A stretch of 64,000 nt of DNA from Entomomonas asaccharolytica (GTDB taxonomy: Bacteria; Pseudomonadota; Gammaproteobacteria; Pseudomonadales; Pseudomonadaceae), in the NCBI RefSeq assembly GCF_016653615.1, contig NZ_CP067393.1, positions 1,751,673 to 1,815,672 on the forward strand, given 5' to 3'. Shown piece after piece: positions 1 through 8,919 of this stretch. The position numbers and the translations under genes are program-made. The notes below the pieces were generated by a model. The model did no database searches and was not told where the DNA came from. It saw only the letters and a program-made list of their open reading frames with translations. Numbering within the stretch: position 1 is the stretch's first letter; each line of letters opens with the position of its first letter.

Positions 1-122
1 AAATTAAAACTAGGATCAATAGGATCTGCCCATTCTTCATTGTTTTGCATTGCCATTGCTAAATTAGAAATAAGACAAATAAATATAAACCAAGCTAAAT
101 GATAATAGTGTGTTATTTTCAT
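1..122 (-). CDS. Secreted protein of unknown function, N-terminus only (cut by window edge)
   Basis: An open frame starts with ATG at 122 and runs off the left edge, giving 40 codons. The peptide opens MKITHYYHLAWFIFICLISN, continues LAMAMQNN, and looks like a Sec signal peptide: a basic start, a hydrophobic core and an A-M-A cleavage site near residue 24. The visible mature part is acidic (NNEEWADPIDPSFN). The gene is divergent from the phosphatase at 252, with about 130 bases between them for promoters. Upstream there is only a weak ribosome site. The family cannot be recognised from this fragment, and its function is unknown. Confidence 0.5.
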   Translation of the reverse strand, partial: MKITHYYHLAWFIFICLISNLAMAMQNNEEWADPIDPSFN

Positions 123-251
123 AATTGATCTGCCGTTTTAAGCAATATAAAATCCGTTGACTTATCATATAAAACACCATGTAAAATTTTTGTGAAAATT
201 CTGTCTAGTTTTTATTAAAAAACTACTAATTAATACTAAAGGATAATAAAT

Positions 252-1328
252 ATGCAATTTAGGAAATTTTTTATCTCTTCTCTGCTAGGATGTTTTACCC
301 CAATAGCTCTTGCCTCATCCTTAAAATCAGATGAGTATGTAATGTTTATTCCTGATATTGCTTATCAAACAACTGAAAATAAAATTGCAGTTAATGTACA
401 AGCATGGGTCTATGAAAAAGAACGTCGTCTAGGCATGACTACCACACTTACTAAGTATTTAGGTATTAATAAAGATCAGCTCAGCCCTGAGCAATACGCT
501 AGACTATATGAAAGAAGCCAATTATTTAGAGTAGATTCTGAACGCGGTAAAAACATTAAGGTACAGTTTGCCGATCAATCTATACATAGCCTCCCCACAA
601 CTAACAAAGATGGTAGAGCCAATAAAACTGTTTATTTTGCAACAGACGCTGCTATAAGTAATAATAACCTTATCGCTTATCAGTTATATCAATCTGGCAC
701 ACCAGCAGGCGCGGATAATGGCTATGCTATTTTTGCTTCGCCTGAAGGTCTATCTGTAATTTCTGATATAGACGATACAATAAAAGATTCTAACGTATTA
801 GATAGACAGCAATTACTTGTAAATACTTTTATAGAAGAATTTAAAGCTATTGATAGTATGCGTGACTGGTATCGTTATATAGCTGATAATAATAAACAAA
901 CCATTGCTTTCCATTATGTTTCATCTAGTCCAATACAACTTTATCCTGCGCTTAAAGAGTTTATGGATAAAGCAAATTTTCCATTGGGTAGTTTTCATTT
1001 ACGTGAAGGTACAACTTGGAACTCTGTAGTAGCAACAGGTGATGATTCTCTGCAACATAAAAAGAGCAGTATTGAAAAACTATTAACAGCTTATCCCAAA
1101 CGTCAATTTATTTTAATTGGAGACTCGGGTGAAGCTGATCCTGAAATTTATGCGGATATGATGCGACGTCATCCTGAGCAAGTAAATTGTATTGCTATAC
1201 GTAATGTAACCGATGAAGACAATCAAAATAGTCGCTATCAACAAACATTTAAAGATTTGGATATTAATAAATGGCGAGTATTTACTGACCCTACAGATTT
1301 AAAAGATTGGTGTATCAGCACGCAATAA
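252..1328 (+). CDS. Secreted App1/DUF2183-family phosphatase (phosphatidate phosphatase-like)
   Basis: This 358-residue protein has an N-terminal signal peptide (residues 1 to about 21, ending ALA-S). The C-terminal half is a HAD-type catalytic domain of the App1/LNS2 family. Visible motifs are the nucleophile motif DIDDT at 172-176, HYVSSSP near 221-227, and the acidic GDSGEADPE near 290-298. Yeast App1 is a Mg-dependent phosphatidate phosphatase; the substrate of bacterial homologues is not settled, so lipid phosphatase activity is inferred. The signal peptide implies a periplasmic location. A good ribosome site (AAAGGAT) precedes the ATG. The gene stands alone and is convergent with cysK across a shared terminator. 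Confidence 0.8.
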   Translation: MQFRKFFISSLLGCFTPIALASSLKSDEYVMFIPDIAYQTTENKIAVNVQAWVYEKERRLGMTTTLTKYLGINKDQLSPEQYARLYERSQLFRVDSERGKNIKVQFADQSIHSLPTTNKDGRANKTVYFATDAAISNNNLIAYQLYQSGTPAGADNGYAIFASPEGLSVISDIDDTIKDSNVLDRQQLLVNTFIEEFKAIDSMRDWYRYIADNNKQTIAFHYVSSSPIQLYPALKEFMDKANFPLGSFHLREGTTWNSVVATGDDSLQHKKSSIEKLLTAYPKRQFILIGDSGEADPEIYADMMRRHPEQVNCIAIRNVTDEDNQNSRYQQTFKDLDINKWRVFTDPTDLKDWCISTQ

Positions 1329-1352
1329 AAAAGGGCTTATTAGCCCTTTTTT
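1327..1352. terminator. Bidirectional rho-independent terminator
   Basis: AAAAAAGGGCT-TATT-AGCCCTTTTTT forms a stem with an A tract on one side and a T tract on the other. It lies exactly between the convergent phosphatase and cysK genes, so it can end both transcripts. Confidence 0.85.
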
Positions 1353-1353
1353 A

Positions 1354-2325
1354 TTATTGTTTAGTTTCTTGCTCGGTAAACATATCAGCAAATAACATAC
1401 TGGATAAATAACGTTCTGCTGAGTCTGGCAATATCACCACAATGGTTTTACCTTGATTTTCTGGTAGTTCTGCTAGTTTTAAAGCCGCTGCCAATGCTGC
1501 GCCAGAAGAAATACCACACAAAATACCTTCTTCTTGCATTAACCGTAACGCTGTTTGTTTCGATTCTTCATCAGTAACCTGTATTACCTTGTCTACTAAT
1601 GAAAGATCTAAATTTTTTGGCACAAACCCTGCGCCAATGCCTTGGATTTTATGGGGAGCAGGCTTAACTTCCTCACCTTGCAAGGTTTGACTTATAACTG
1701 GCGATGTTACAGGCTCCACTGCTACAGAAAGAATAGGTTTTTTCTGGGTATTTTTAATATAACGTGAAACCCCTGTAATCGTACCGCCTGTACCAACACC
1801 TGATACAAGAATATCAATATTGCCATTAGTATCATTCCAAATCTCTGGGCCTGTTGTTTTTTCGTGAATAGCGGGGTTAGCTGGGTTATCAAACTGCTGT
1901 GGCATAAAGTATTTATCAGGATCGCTATTGACTATTTCGGTTGCTTTTTCAATCGCACCTTTCATCCCCTTAGCAGGTTCAGTCAAGACTAATTCGGCAC
2001 CTAGTGCTTTTAAAATCTGACGACGTTCTAAGCTCATGGAAGAAGGCATGGTTAGAATCAGCTTATAACCTCTAGCAGCAGCCACAAAAGCTAAGGCGAT
2101 TCCTGTATTGCCTGATGTAGGTTCAACTATTGTCACACCCTCTTTTAATTTACCTGAGTTTTCTGCATCCCAAATTAAATTCGCACCCACACGGCATTTT
2201 ACAGAGTAGCCAGGATTACGCCCTTCTGTTTTCACAAGAATCGTAACCCCCCTTACGGTCAATTTATTTAATTGAATAAGAGGCGTATTACCAATAGATT
2301 GCGCATTATCTGTAAAAATACTCAT
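1354..2325 (-). CDS. cysK: Cysteine synthase A (O-acetylserine sulfhydrylase)
   Basis: PLP-dependent enzyme that makes L-cysteine from O-acetylserine and sulfide in the cytoplasm. The PLP lysine is K43 in the motif NPGYSVKCR, and the substrate loop TSGNTG is at 69-74. The length of 323 residues matches CysK. The active-site motif and the flanking sequence ([10 protein letters not shown]-like, [32 protein letters not shown]) read like the enterobacterial CysK, which has NPSFSVKCR, rather than the NPGGSVKDR form usual elsewhere. The start is supported by CAGGAG about 7 bases upstream of the ATG. It is monocistronic, ending at a shared terminator. Confidence 0.95.
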   Translation of the reverse strand: MSIFTDNAQSIGNTPLIQLNKLTVRGVTILVKTEGRNPGYSVKCRVGANLIWDAENSGKLKEGVTIVEPTSGNTGIALAFVAAARGYKLILTMPSSMSLERRQILKALGAELVLTEPAKGMKGAIEKATEIVNSDPDKYFMPQQFDNPANPAIHEKTTGPEIWNDTNGNIDILVSGVGTGGTITGVSRYIKNTQKKPILSVAVEPVTSPVISQTLQGEEVKPAPHKIQGIGAGFVPKNLDLSLVDKVIQVTDEESKQTALRLMQEEGILCGISSGAALAAALKLAELPENQGKTIVVILPDSAERYLSSMLFADMFTEQETKQ

Positions 2326-2702
2326 TCGTTTGCTCCTGAACTTGTTTTAACAATATTTTTATTCTACTCTTTTTCTTGCAATTAGTTAGATTATGATGAA
2401 ATGAATATATTACAAAAAAATATAAGTAAAAATTTATTTATTATTTTTAAATATATATTAATTTCTTTTACTAATATTCTTTGGCTTATATGCCATAACA
2501 ATCATCACAATAATATGGCTCAGAACAGCATTTATCCAACGTTTATAGAAGCCAGCTAGTAAAATGACAAGCAATAGAAAACTAACGGTAATAACAAAGA
2601 ATGATATAAGCAACCATTTTTAGCGATGCTCGTGCATATATCTACTTCTTATATCTATTATCGTTAATAAATATTTCTATTCTACAAAATCATAGCCTAA
2701 TG
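2326..2702. other. Intergenic region, about 377 bases
   Basis: AT-rich gap between cysK and the hydrolase, which are both on the minus strand. The part next to cysK must hold the cysK promoter; I see no clear -35/-10 pair. The middle holds the interrupted small membrane ORF at 2458-2637. I see nothing else. Confidence 0.5.
2458..2637 (-). pseudogene. Decayed small membrane-protein ORF with an in-frame stop
   Basis: On the minus strand an ATG at 2637 is followed by five codons (MHEHR), a TAA, and then an unbroken frame to a stop at 2458. That frame encodes a hydrophobic segment (KWLLISFFVITVSFLLLVIL) followed by a basic stretch (FYKRWINAVL), a second hydrophobic stretch and a lysine/arginine-rich tail. 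This is the layout of a small one- or two-helix inner-membrane protein. A single nonsense codon would explain it. Translation might instead start at the TTG just after the stop, but no ribosome site precedes it. The family is not recognised. Confidence 0.35.
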
Positions 2703-3593
2703 TTATGACTTGATAAAATTAATTACATGCTCTGCCATTAGCTGTGACATAGTGGGTGGGAATAAATGCCCCATATCCAACTTAACCAACTGAGCACCTT
2801 CAATATTATCTGCTAAATATTGACCATGATCGATCGGTAAAACAGGATCAAACTCACCGTGCAATACTAATGTTGGCGCTTTAATCTGTTGCACTGTTTT
2901 TAAACGATCTGGAGAGTTGCCAACAGCCGCACCATGATTCATCACAGCCATTGGATTTTCCATTCTAGCCATGGATTCCTTAATTAGCATAGTCATTTCC
3001 TGCTCAGGAAAAGGTAATGAGCCACTATGTATAGAATGCCAACTATCTAAGGTAGATTTAACCACTTCTTCAGGCGTTTTAGGCATATAAAACGAAGCTT
3101 GTGCTAATTGGAATAAATAATCTTCACAAGGCGGTGATAAAGGGAACTGCCCCATATAGGTACCCTGTAAGGAATACATATAAGGACGTTGATCTGGTGA
3201 ACTAGATAACAATATTAATTTATCAACATGGGAAGGATAATTAATACCTATCAATTGAGCGATATAACCACCCATTGACATTCCTATCACGGTTGTTTTT
3301 GCTAATTTATAGGCATCTAAAATAGCAATCGCATCTTCAGCCATATCATCTAGCGTATAGGGATTTATTGAATAGTTGATTGTAGAAGATTTACCCGTAT
3401 CACGATTATCATAACGAATCACTAAAAACCCAGCATTAGCCAGTTCCTCACAGAAAGTTTGTGGCCAAAATAAGCCTTGATTCATTGCGCCCATTATTAA
3501 CAAGATACCTGGATTTGCTGGATCACCAAAAGACTCCGTCCAAATCTCAACACCTGCTATAGTTGTTACTATTTTTTCGGTTGCTGTTGTCAT
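2703..3593 (-). CDS. Alpha/beta hydrolase (RdmC/haloalkane-dehalogenase-like fold)
   Basis: A 296-residue serine hydrolase. The nucleophile elbow GMSMGGY puts the catalytic Ser at about 106. The likely acid is D249 in HGEFDPVLP and the likely base is H276 in LDMGHLFPP. The N-terminal stretch GILLIMGAMNQGLFW supplies the oxyanion-hole region, and YDNRDTGKSS follows, as in the RdmC/EstC-type esterase group. There is no signal peptide, so it is cytoplasmic. The substrate cannot be read from sequence. It follows the GST gene on the same strand after about 90 bases that contain an AT-rich inverted repeat, so co-transcription is possible but unproven. Confidence 0.8.
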   Translation of the reverse strand: MTTATEKIVTTIAGVEIWTESFGDPANPGILLIMGAMNQGLFWPQTFCEELANAGFLVIRYDNRDTGKSSTINYSINPYTLDDMAEDAIAILDAYKLAKTTVIGMSMGGYIAQLIGINYPSHVDKLILLSSSPDQRPYMYSLQGTYMGQFPLSPPCEDYLFQLAQASFYMPKTPEEVVKSTLDSWHSIHSGSLPFPEQEMTMLIKESMARMENPMAVMNHGAAVGNSPDRLKTVQQIKAPTLVLHGEFDPVLPIDHGQYLADNIEGAQLVKLDMGHLFPPTMSQLMAEHVINFIKS

Positions 3594-3646
3594 AACACAG
3601 TCCTTACCTTTGTTTTAAAATACACTATAAACCTTTCAATCTAGAC

Positions 3647-3672
3647 ATAAATATGAGTTAAATCATATTTAT
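3647..3672. repeat. AT-rich inverted repeat between GST and hydrolase genes
   Basis: ATAAATATGA and TCATATTTAT form a perfect 10-base dyad separated by 6 bases. It has no convincing T tract for a minus-strand terminator, so it may be an operator or a weak attenuating hairpin. Confidence 0.4.
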
Positions 3673-3685
3673 AATAGTTTCTTTG

Positions 3686-4303
3686 TTAATTAATTGGCGT
3701 ATCTAAAAAAATAGGTAGTGTTTCTAGCTCATTGGTAAATTGTGACAGTGTTGGAAAATCTTCTGGCTTTAATAAATCAGGCAAAGCAAATTGATTAAAT
3801 GACCAAGCTATCGCTGTTGATATAGCAGCTTGATTAATTGAATCATCCATTGTTTTAAAAGAGTTTTGTGCTACCTCTTGTTCTAATACAGTAAAAGCAC
3901 CTTTAATTTGATTAGTAACCCGCTCTATCCATGGCTGATAATGTTTTTCTTCAGGTCTTCTATGTAACTCATAAATCAATTGAAGCGTTTTTTCACAGCC
4001 CATTAAAGCAAGACCAATAACTTTCAAATGGGTAGCTAACTCATTAGGGCTAGAAGGTAATAATTTTTGCATCATAGGTACTTGCGATTCAAAATACTCA
4101 AGTATTAAACTAGAGTCCATTAGAATATCGCCATTATCCAACACTAAAGTGGGTAATTTCACCACAGGATTGATTGACTCTAATGTCGCATAATCATCAC
4201 CAAATGCAGATAAAGGATAATGTTCAAAGGGAATACCATAATATTTTAAAGAAATGGCTACCCTTCTTACAAAGGGTGATTTTAATAAACCTATTAGCTG
4301 CAT
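3686..4303 (-). CDS. Glutathione S-transferase family protein
   Basis: 205 residues, the usual GST length. The N-terminal thioredoxin-like domain begins MQLIGLLKSPFVRRVAISLKYY and contains the cis-proline segment VVKLPTLVLDNG and the glutathione-binding DSSLILEYFE motif around residues 63-72. An all-helical C-terminal domain follows. The S-P-F-V-R-R start resembles bacterial stress-type (SspA/YibF-like) GSTs. The physiological substrate is unknown. The ATG has a ribosome site (AAGGAG) just upstream. The neighbouring hydrolase lies downstream on the same strand. Confidence 0.8.
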   Translation of the reverse strand: MQLIGLLKSPFVRRVAISLKYYGIPFEHYPLSAFGDDYATLESINPVVKLPTLVLDNGDILMDSSLILEYFESQVPMMQKLLPSSPNELATHLKVIGLALMGCEKTLQLIYELHRRPEEKHYQPWIERVTNQIKGAFTVLEQEVAQNSFKTMDDSINQAAISTAIAWSFNQFALPDLLKPEDFPTLSQFTNELETLPIFLDTPIN

Positions 4304-4552
4304 TATTACACTCCTTAATTATTAAATACTGTATGTTATATCCTACACCTCAGGATAGAAACCCTATCCATAAGTCGAATGCTAGCTATACAATACTATC
4401 CTAATTTTATAAATGTTGTATTATTTTAATATTAGTTATTGAAAATAAAGAAGTATTTAAAAAAATAGATTACCATAAGATCAAAAGTGCCTTTATTTCC
4501 CTATTTTCTAAGCCATTGATTTTTCAAAAACATGTAACAATTTATCATTGAT

Positions 4553-7500
4553 TTACACTTCTGTTAATGCAACCGCTTCTTCCATATTCACTGCTACCAA
4601 CCTTGAACAACCTGGTTCATGCATAGTTACACCCATTAGTTGATCTGCTTGCTCCATGGCAATTTTATTATGGGTAATATAAATAAACTGTACTTTTTCA
4701 GACATTTCTTTAACTAAATTAGCATAACGACCCACATTAGTATCATCTAATGGCGCGTCTACTTCATCTAGCATACAGAAAGGTGCTGGATTTAATTGGA
4801 AAATAGCAAATACCAGCGCTAAAGCTGTTAGCGCTTTTTCACCACCTGACAATAAGTGAATAGTACTATTCTTTTTACCAGGTGGCCTTGCCATAATGGC
4901 TACACCTGTACTTAACAAATCTTCTCCTGTAAGCTCCAGTGAGGCCATACCGCCACCAAACACTTTCGGAAAAAGTTTTTGCAAACCATCATTAATTTTA
5001 TCAAATGTATCTTTAAAACGTTGCCGTGTTTCTTTATCAATTTTTTGAATAACATTTTCTAAGGTGGTTAATGCTTCCACTAGATCATTATTCTGTGCAT
5101 CTAAATAGTTTTTACGTTCAGATTGCTGCTGATATTCCTCAATAGCGGCTAAGTTAATCGCCCCTAACCGTTGGATACGCTCTGTTACTTGCTCTAAGCG
5201 CTTCAGCCAATCCGACTCATTAGCTTCTTCTGTTAGATTTTGCAATAAGGTATGCAAATCGTAACTATCTTCTTGCAACTGTTCTTGCAAAGATTTTTTA
5301 CGGACATTTAAGCCCTGCCAATCTAAACGCTGCTGCTCTAATTGTGATCTTAACGCTTGTGACTGTTGCTCTGCTCGGGTACGACGTTGTTCTGTCTCAC
5401 GCAGTGAGCTATCTGCATCTTCTAGTGCCAAACGAGCTTGCTTAAGTTCTTCTTCTACTTGTAAGCGTTTCTCTAATTGCTGTTCAAGGCTAAAACGTAA
5501 CTCTTCTATCGGTGCACTGCCTTCAGCCAATTGCGATTGCAATAATTCTTTACGCTCCTGTAAACGATCCATTTGTTGTTTTAGTCGTTGTAAAGATTGC
5601 GCTATTGCTTGCTTCTGTGTGACTAGGCCATTTAATTTAATAGATAATTGATGTAATTGGTCTTTTTGAACACGCTCTTCACGACGCCAATGTTCTAATT
5701 GGTTTTGTAACTGGCCTCGCTCAATCTGCAATGTAATATCTTGCTGAGCATACTCCGCCATTTGGTCTAGTGCCTCTTGCAACAACGCTCTAGCTTGTTT
5801 TAACTCTTCATGCTGTGCTTGTTGTTGTACAGTAAGCTCATGAATTTCTTTATCTAAGTACTGGCGGCGTTGCGTTACTTGCTCTACCTGTGCCCGATGT
5901 GCTACTAGCTTAGCTTTTAATTCACCCATTTGTTGGGTTAAATGTTGTAATTTGTTATGTTGATTGGCTAAGGATTGTTCTTTGCTATGTAACTGTTCAG
6001 TCAACAACTCTATGTCTTGCTGAGTTTGTTCAATAATTTCTACTAATTGTGCTTGCTGCTCTACTAGCTTTTCTAACTCTTGCGCTCTAGCTAATACCCC
6101 TGTAGTAGTTTGTTCACCTCGCTTAATGCGAATAAAGTCGCTACCTACCCAATAGCCATCTTGAGTAATTAGGCTTTGCCCTAATCCTAATGCTGTTCTT
6201 TTTGCTAGTGCCTCATCTAAGTTTTCCACAGGAATTACCATCGCTAACCATGAAGGAGCAATATCTTTACTGAGTACTTTATCTAATAAACTACTAGTAT
6301 TGCTAATAGCTGTACTCATCGTAGTAGGCTGAATTAGTCTTAACTCACCCTGTGTAAAATTCTGTAAATTCGAAATATCCAAAGAATCGCAAATAATCGC
6401 TTGTAAATCAGCACCTAAAATCGTTTCAACTGCTAATTCCCAGCCCTCTACCACTTTTAAACGATCAGCTAAATGTTGATTATTTGCTAAGCCATGATCA
6501 TTTAACCATTGAGCAGTATTACTATCAGGATTTAAAGCCGCTTGCTGTAATGCTTCTAATGAAGCGATGCGCCCTGCTAACCGTTGGCTATCATTTTGTT
6601 GCTTCTGATAACGTTGATCTAATTCTGTACGCTGACTACGTAAGTGTTGAATAGCTTGTTGTAACTGGCCTTTTTCTTCTTCTGCTTGTTCAATAACCAG
6701 TTCAGACTCTGCTAACTGCTCATTTAACAGTAAAATTTCTGCAGCTTGTGGATCAGCATTTAACTGTTCACTTTCACTAACAAAACGTTGCATACGTTCA
6801 GTTATGCGTTCTAAACTTTGCTCAAAGTGTTGGGTGCGTGACTGTTGTACTTCTGCCTGACGTTTTGTTTCATGGCTTTTTTGAGTAAATTCATGCCATT
6901 GCTCTTGCCAAGTGGCCATAGCGGTTTCAACTTCATGCAGTTGAATAGTGGCTTCTTCTGTTTTTGCTCCTAATAATTCTTTTTCAGGCTCTAATAATAA
7001 AACTTCTTCAGCAATAATAGCTAACTGTTCTTCATCAGCAGTAATGGTTGTTAATGCTTCCTGATAACTATGCTCCGCTTCTGTACTGTCTTCTTGTAAT
7101 TGCTTCAATCGTTGTTGATTGTGCTGAATGCTTTGTTCAAAACGAGCAATTTCACCACCAATAGCATAAAAAAGGCCCTGCACTTGATTGAAATGTTCTG
7201 ATAAATCATGATGTTTATCACGATGTTGTTCAATATGGGTGTCAGCATTTTGCTGTTCTGTAATTAACGCCTCTAATGCTAACTCTTGTTCTTGAATAAT
7301 GCGCTGATGATTTTCTGTTTGACTATGCAAAGTTTGCCAGCGTATGGCGGTTAACTCTGCTTTTAATTGTCTTTCTTCTATTTTATATTGTTGATACTTT
7401 TCCGCAGATTTAGCTTGTGAGTGTAACCGCTCTAACTGTCTGCCTAACTCTTCTCTTAAATCAGATAATCGTGCTAAGTTTTCTTGGGTGCGATGAATAC

Positions 7501-8047
7501 GATTTTCTGTTTCACGACGACGTTCTTTATATTTAGAAATGCCTGCCGCTTCTTCAATATAGTTACGTAGATCTTCTGGGCGCGCTTCGATTAAACGAGA
7601 AATCATGCCCTGCTCAATAATCGAATAACTGCGTGGTCCTAATCCTGTTCCTAAGAAAATATCGGTAATATCACGACGTCGGCATTTAGTGCCATTAAGA
7701 AAATATTGATTCTGACCATCTCGTGTTACACGACGACGAATAGATATCTCTGCATAACAAGCGTACTCACCCAGTAAAGTACCATCACTGTTATCAAAAA
7801 TTAGTTCAATGGAGGCTTGGGTTACAGGTTTACGTGTATTAGAACCGTTAAAGATAACATCTATCATGGATTCGCCACGTAGATTTTTAGCTGATCCTTC
7901 GCCCATTACCCAACGCACAGCATCAATAATATTAGACTTACCACAACCATTTGGTCCCACTACCGCTGTCATATTAGTAGGGAAATAAGCAGTTGTTGCA
8001 TCCACAAAGGATTTAAAACCTGCTAGTTTAATCGACTTTAAACGCAT
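4553..8047 (-). CDS. smc: Chromosome partition protein SMC
   Basis: ATPase core of the bacterial condensin that organises and segregates the chromosome with ScpA/ScpB. The 1164 residues have the standard layout: an N-terminal head with Walker A GPNGCGKS at 31-38, a long glutamine-rich coiled coil, a hinge near the middle (about 500-640), a returning coiled coil, and a C-terminal head with signature LLSGGEKALTALAL and Walker B FCMLDEVDAPLDD. In Pseudomonas smc is followed by zipA and ligA; here neither follows. Instead smc lies 16 bases downstream of mrp, at the end of a permease-ung-mrp-smc run. Confidence 0.97.
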   Translation of the reverse strand: MRLKSIKLAGFKSFVDATTAYFPTNMTAVVGPNGCGKSNIIDAVRWVMGEGSAKNLRGESMIDVIFNGSNTRKPVTQASIELIFDNSDGTLLGEYACYAEISIRRRVTRDGQNQYFLNGTKCRRRDITDIFLGTGLGPRSYSIIEQGMISRLIEARPEDLRNYIEEAAGISKYKERRRETENRIHRTQENLARLSDLREELGRQLERLHSQAKSAEKYQQYKIEERQLKAELTAIRWQTLHSQTENHQRIIQEQELALEALITEQQNADTHIEQHRDKHHDLSEHFNQVQGLFYAIGGEIARFEQSIQHNQQRLKQLQEDSTEAEHSYQEALTTITADEEQLAIIAEEVLLLEPEKELLGAKTEEATIQLHEVETAMATWQEQWHEFTQKSHETKRQAEVQQSRTQHFEQSLERITERMQRFVSESEQLNADPQAAEILLLNEQLAESELVIEQAEEEKGQLQQAIQHLRSQRTELDQRYQKQQNDSQRLAGRIASLEALQQAALNPDSNTAQWLNDHGLANNQHLADRLKVVEGWELAVETILGADLQAIICDSLDISNLQNFTQGELRLIQPTTMSTAISNTSSLLDKVLSKDIAPSWLAMVIPVENLDEALAKRTALGLGQSLITQDGYWVGSDFIRIKRGEQTTTGVLARAQELEKLVEQQAQLVEIIEQTQQDIELLTEQLHSKEQSLANQHNKLQHLTQQMGELKAKLVAHRAQVEQVTQRRQYLDKEIHELTVQQQAQHEELKQARALLQEALDQMAEYAQQDITLQIERGQLQNQLEHWRREERVQKDQLHQLSIKLNGLVTQKQAIAQSLQRLKQQMDRLQERKELLQSQLAEGSAPIEELRFSLEQQLEKRLQVEEELKQARLALEDADSSLRETEQRRTRAEQQSQALRSQLEQQRLDWQGLNVRKKSLQEQLQEDSYDLHTLLQNLTEEANESDWLKRLEQVTERIQRLGAINLAAIEEYQQQSERKNYLDAQNNDLVEALTTLENVIQKIDKETRQRFKDTFDKINDGLQKLFPKVFGGGMASLELTGEDLLSTGVAIMARPPGKKNSTIHLLSGGEKALTALALVFAIFQLNPAPFCMLDEVDAPLDDTNVGRYANLVKEMSEKVQFIYITHNKIAMEQADQLMGVTMHEPGCSRLVAVNMEEAVALTEV

Positions 8048-8063
8048 AGCCTGCTAAATTCTC

Positions 8064-8897
8064 TTATTCGTCAGTGGTTTCTATAAAGGGCATAACACTA
8101 GCGGTCGCTTTTAATTGTGCCACTTGCTGTACCATTTGCAAAGCAATAGCTTGATACAGCTTCGCTTCATCACTAGTCGGATTTGCAAATACCGTAGGTT
8201 TACCAGAGTCGGCTTGTTCTCTGATAGACAATGATAAAGGCAATGATCCTAAGAGATGAACATGGTATTGTTTAGCTAGTTTTTCACCACCGCCTTCACC
8301 AAATAAATGCTCGATATGGCCACAATGAGAACAAATATGTACAGCCATATTTTCAATAACTCCTAACACAGGAATATTTACTTTCTCAAATAAACCAATC
8401 GCTTTTTTGGCATCAATCAAAGCTAAATCTTGAGGCGTAGTAACAATTACAGCAGCAGTAACGGGCACTTTTTGTGCTAAAGTTAATTGTATATCGCCTG
8501 TGCCAGGTGGCATATCAATAATTAAATAATCTAACTGCCCCCACGCTGTTTGGGTAAGGAGCTGTAATAAAGCACCAGATGCCATTGGGCCACGCCATGC
8601 CATAGGTGTTTGATCGGACGTTAAAAAAGCCATGGTCATCACTTCGACACCATGTGCTTTAATAGGTACAAAGTATTTTTCATCTTTCACAGCTGGCTTA
8701 GTACCCTCTGGCAAGCCAAATAAAATACCTAAGCTAGGGCCATAAATATCTGCATCCAAAATGCCTACTTTTGCTCCCTGCTGACTTAAAGCGAGCGCAA
8801 GATTGGCGGCTGTGGTCGACTTACCAACGCCACCTTTACCAGAAGCCACAGCAATAATATGCGCGACTGAATCTAACATAGAAGCAGATGTTGTCAT
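8064..8897 (-). CDS. mrp: Mrp/ApbC-family iron-sulfur cluster carrier ATPase (short form)
   Basis: P-loop ATPase of the MinD/Mrp family that carries Fe-S clusters to target proteins. Visible are the deviant Walker A GKGGVGKST at 20-28, the switch motif MPPGTGD, and the bridging cysteines C189 and C192 in ICSHCG, which hold the cluster in dimeric Mrp. At 277 residues it lacks the N-terminal MIP18/DUF59 domain, about 90 residues, of E. coli Mrp and Pseudomonas ApbC. The upstream gap to ung is only 22 bases, so no missing exon-like piece is hidden there. It probably shares a transcript with ung and smc. Confidence 0.9.
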   Translation of the reverse strand: MTTSASMLDSVAHIIAVASGKGGVGKSTTAANLALALSQQGAKVGILDADIYGPSLGILFGLPEGTKPAVKDEKYFVPIKAHGVEVMTMAFLTSDQTPMAWRGPMASGALLQLLTQTAWGQLDYLIIDMPPGTGDIQLTLAQKVPVTAAVIVTTPQDLALIDAKKAIGLFEKVNIPVLGVIENMAVHICSHCGHIEHLFGEGGGEKLAKQYHVHLLGSLPLSLSIREQADSGKPTVFANPTSDEAKLYQAIALQMVQQVAQLKATASVMPFIETTDE

Positions 8898-8919
8898 TTA
8901 ATTTCCAAATCAATTTATA

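Noticed and set aside
4354-4372. GGATAG/CTATCC hairpin downstream of smc
   Set aside because: Six-base stem without a T tract and about 180 bases from the smc stop; not convincing as a terminator.
4174-4404. Plus-strand 76-codon frame overlapping the GST start
   Set aside because: Mostly antisense to the GST coding region and its upstream gap, no ribosome site, low-complexity composition.
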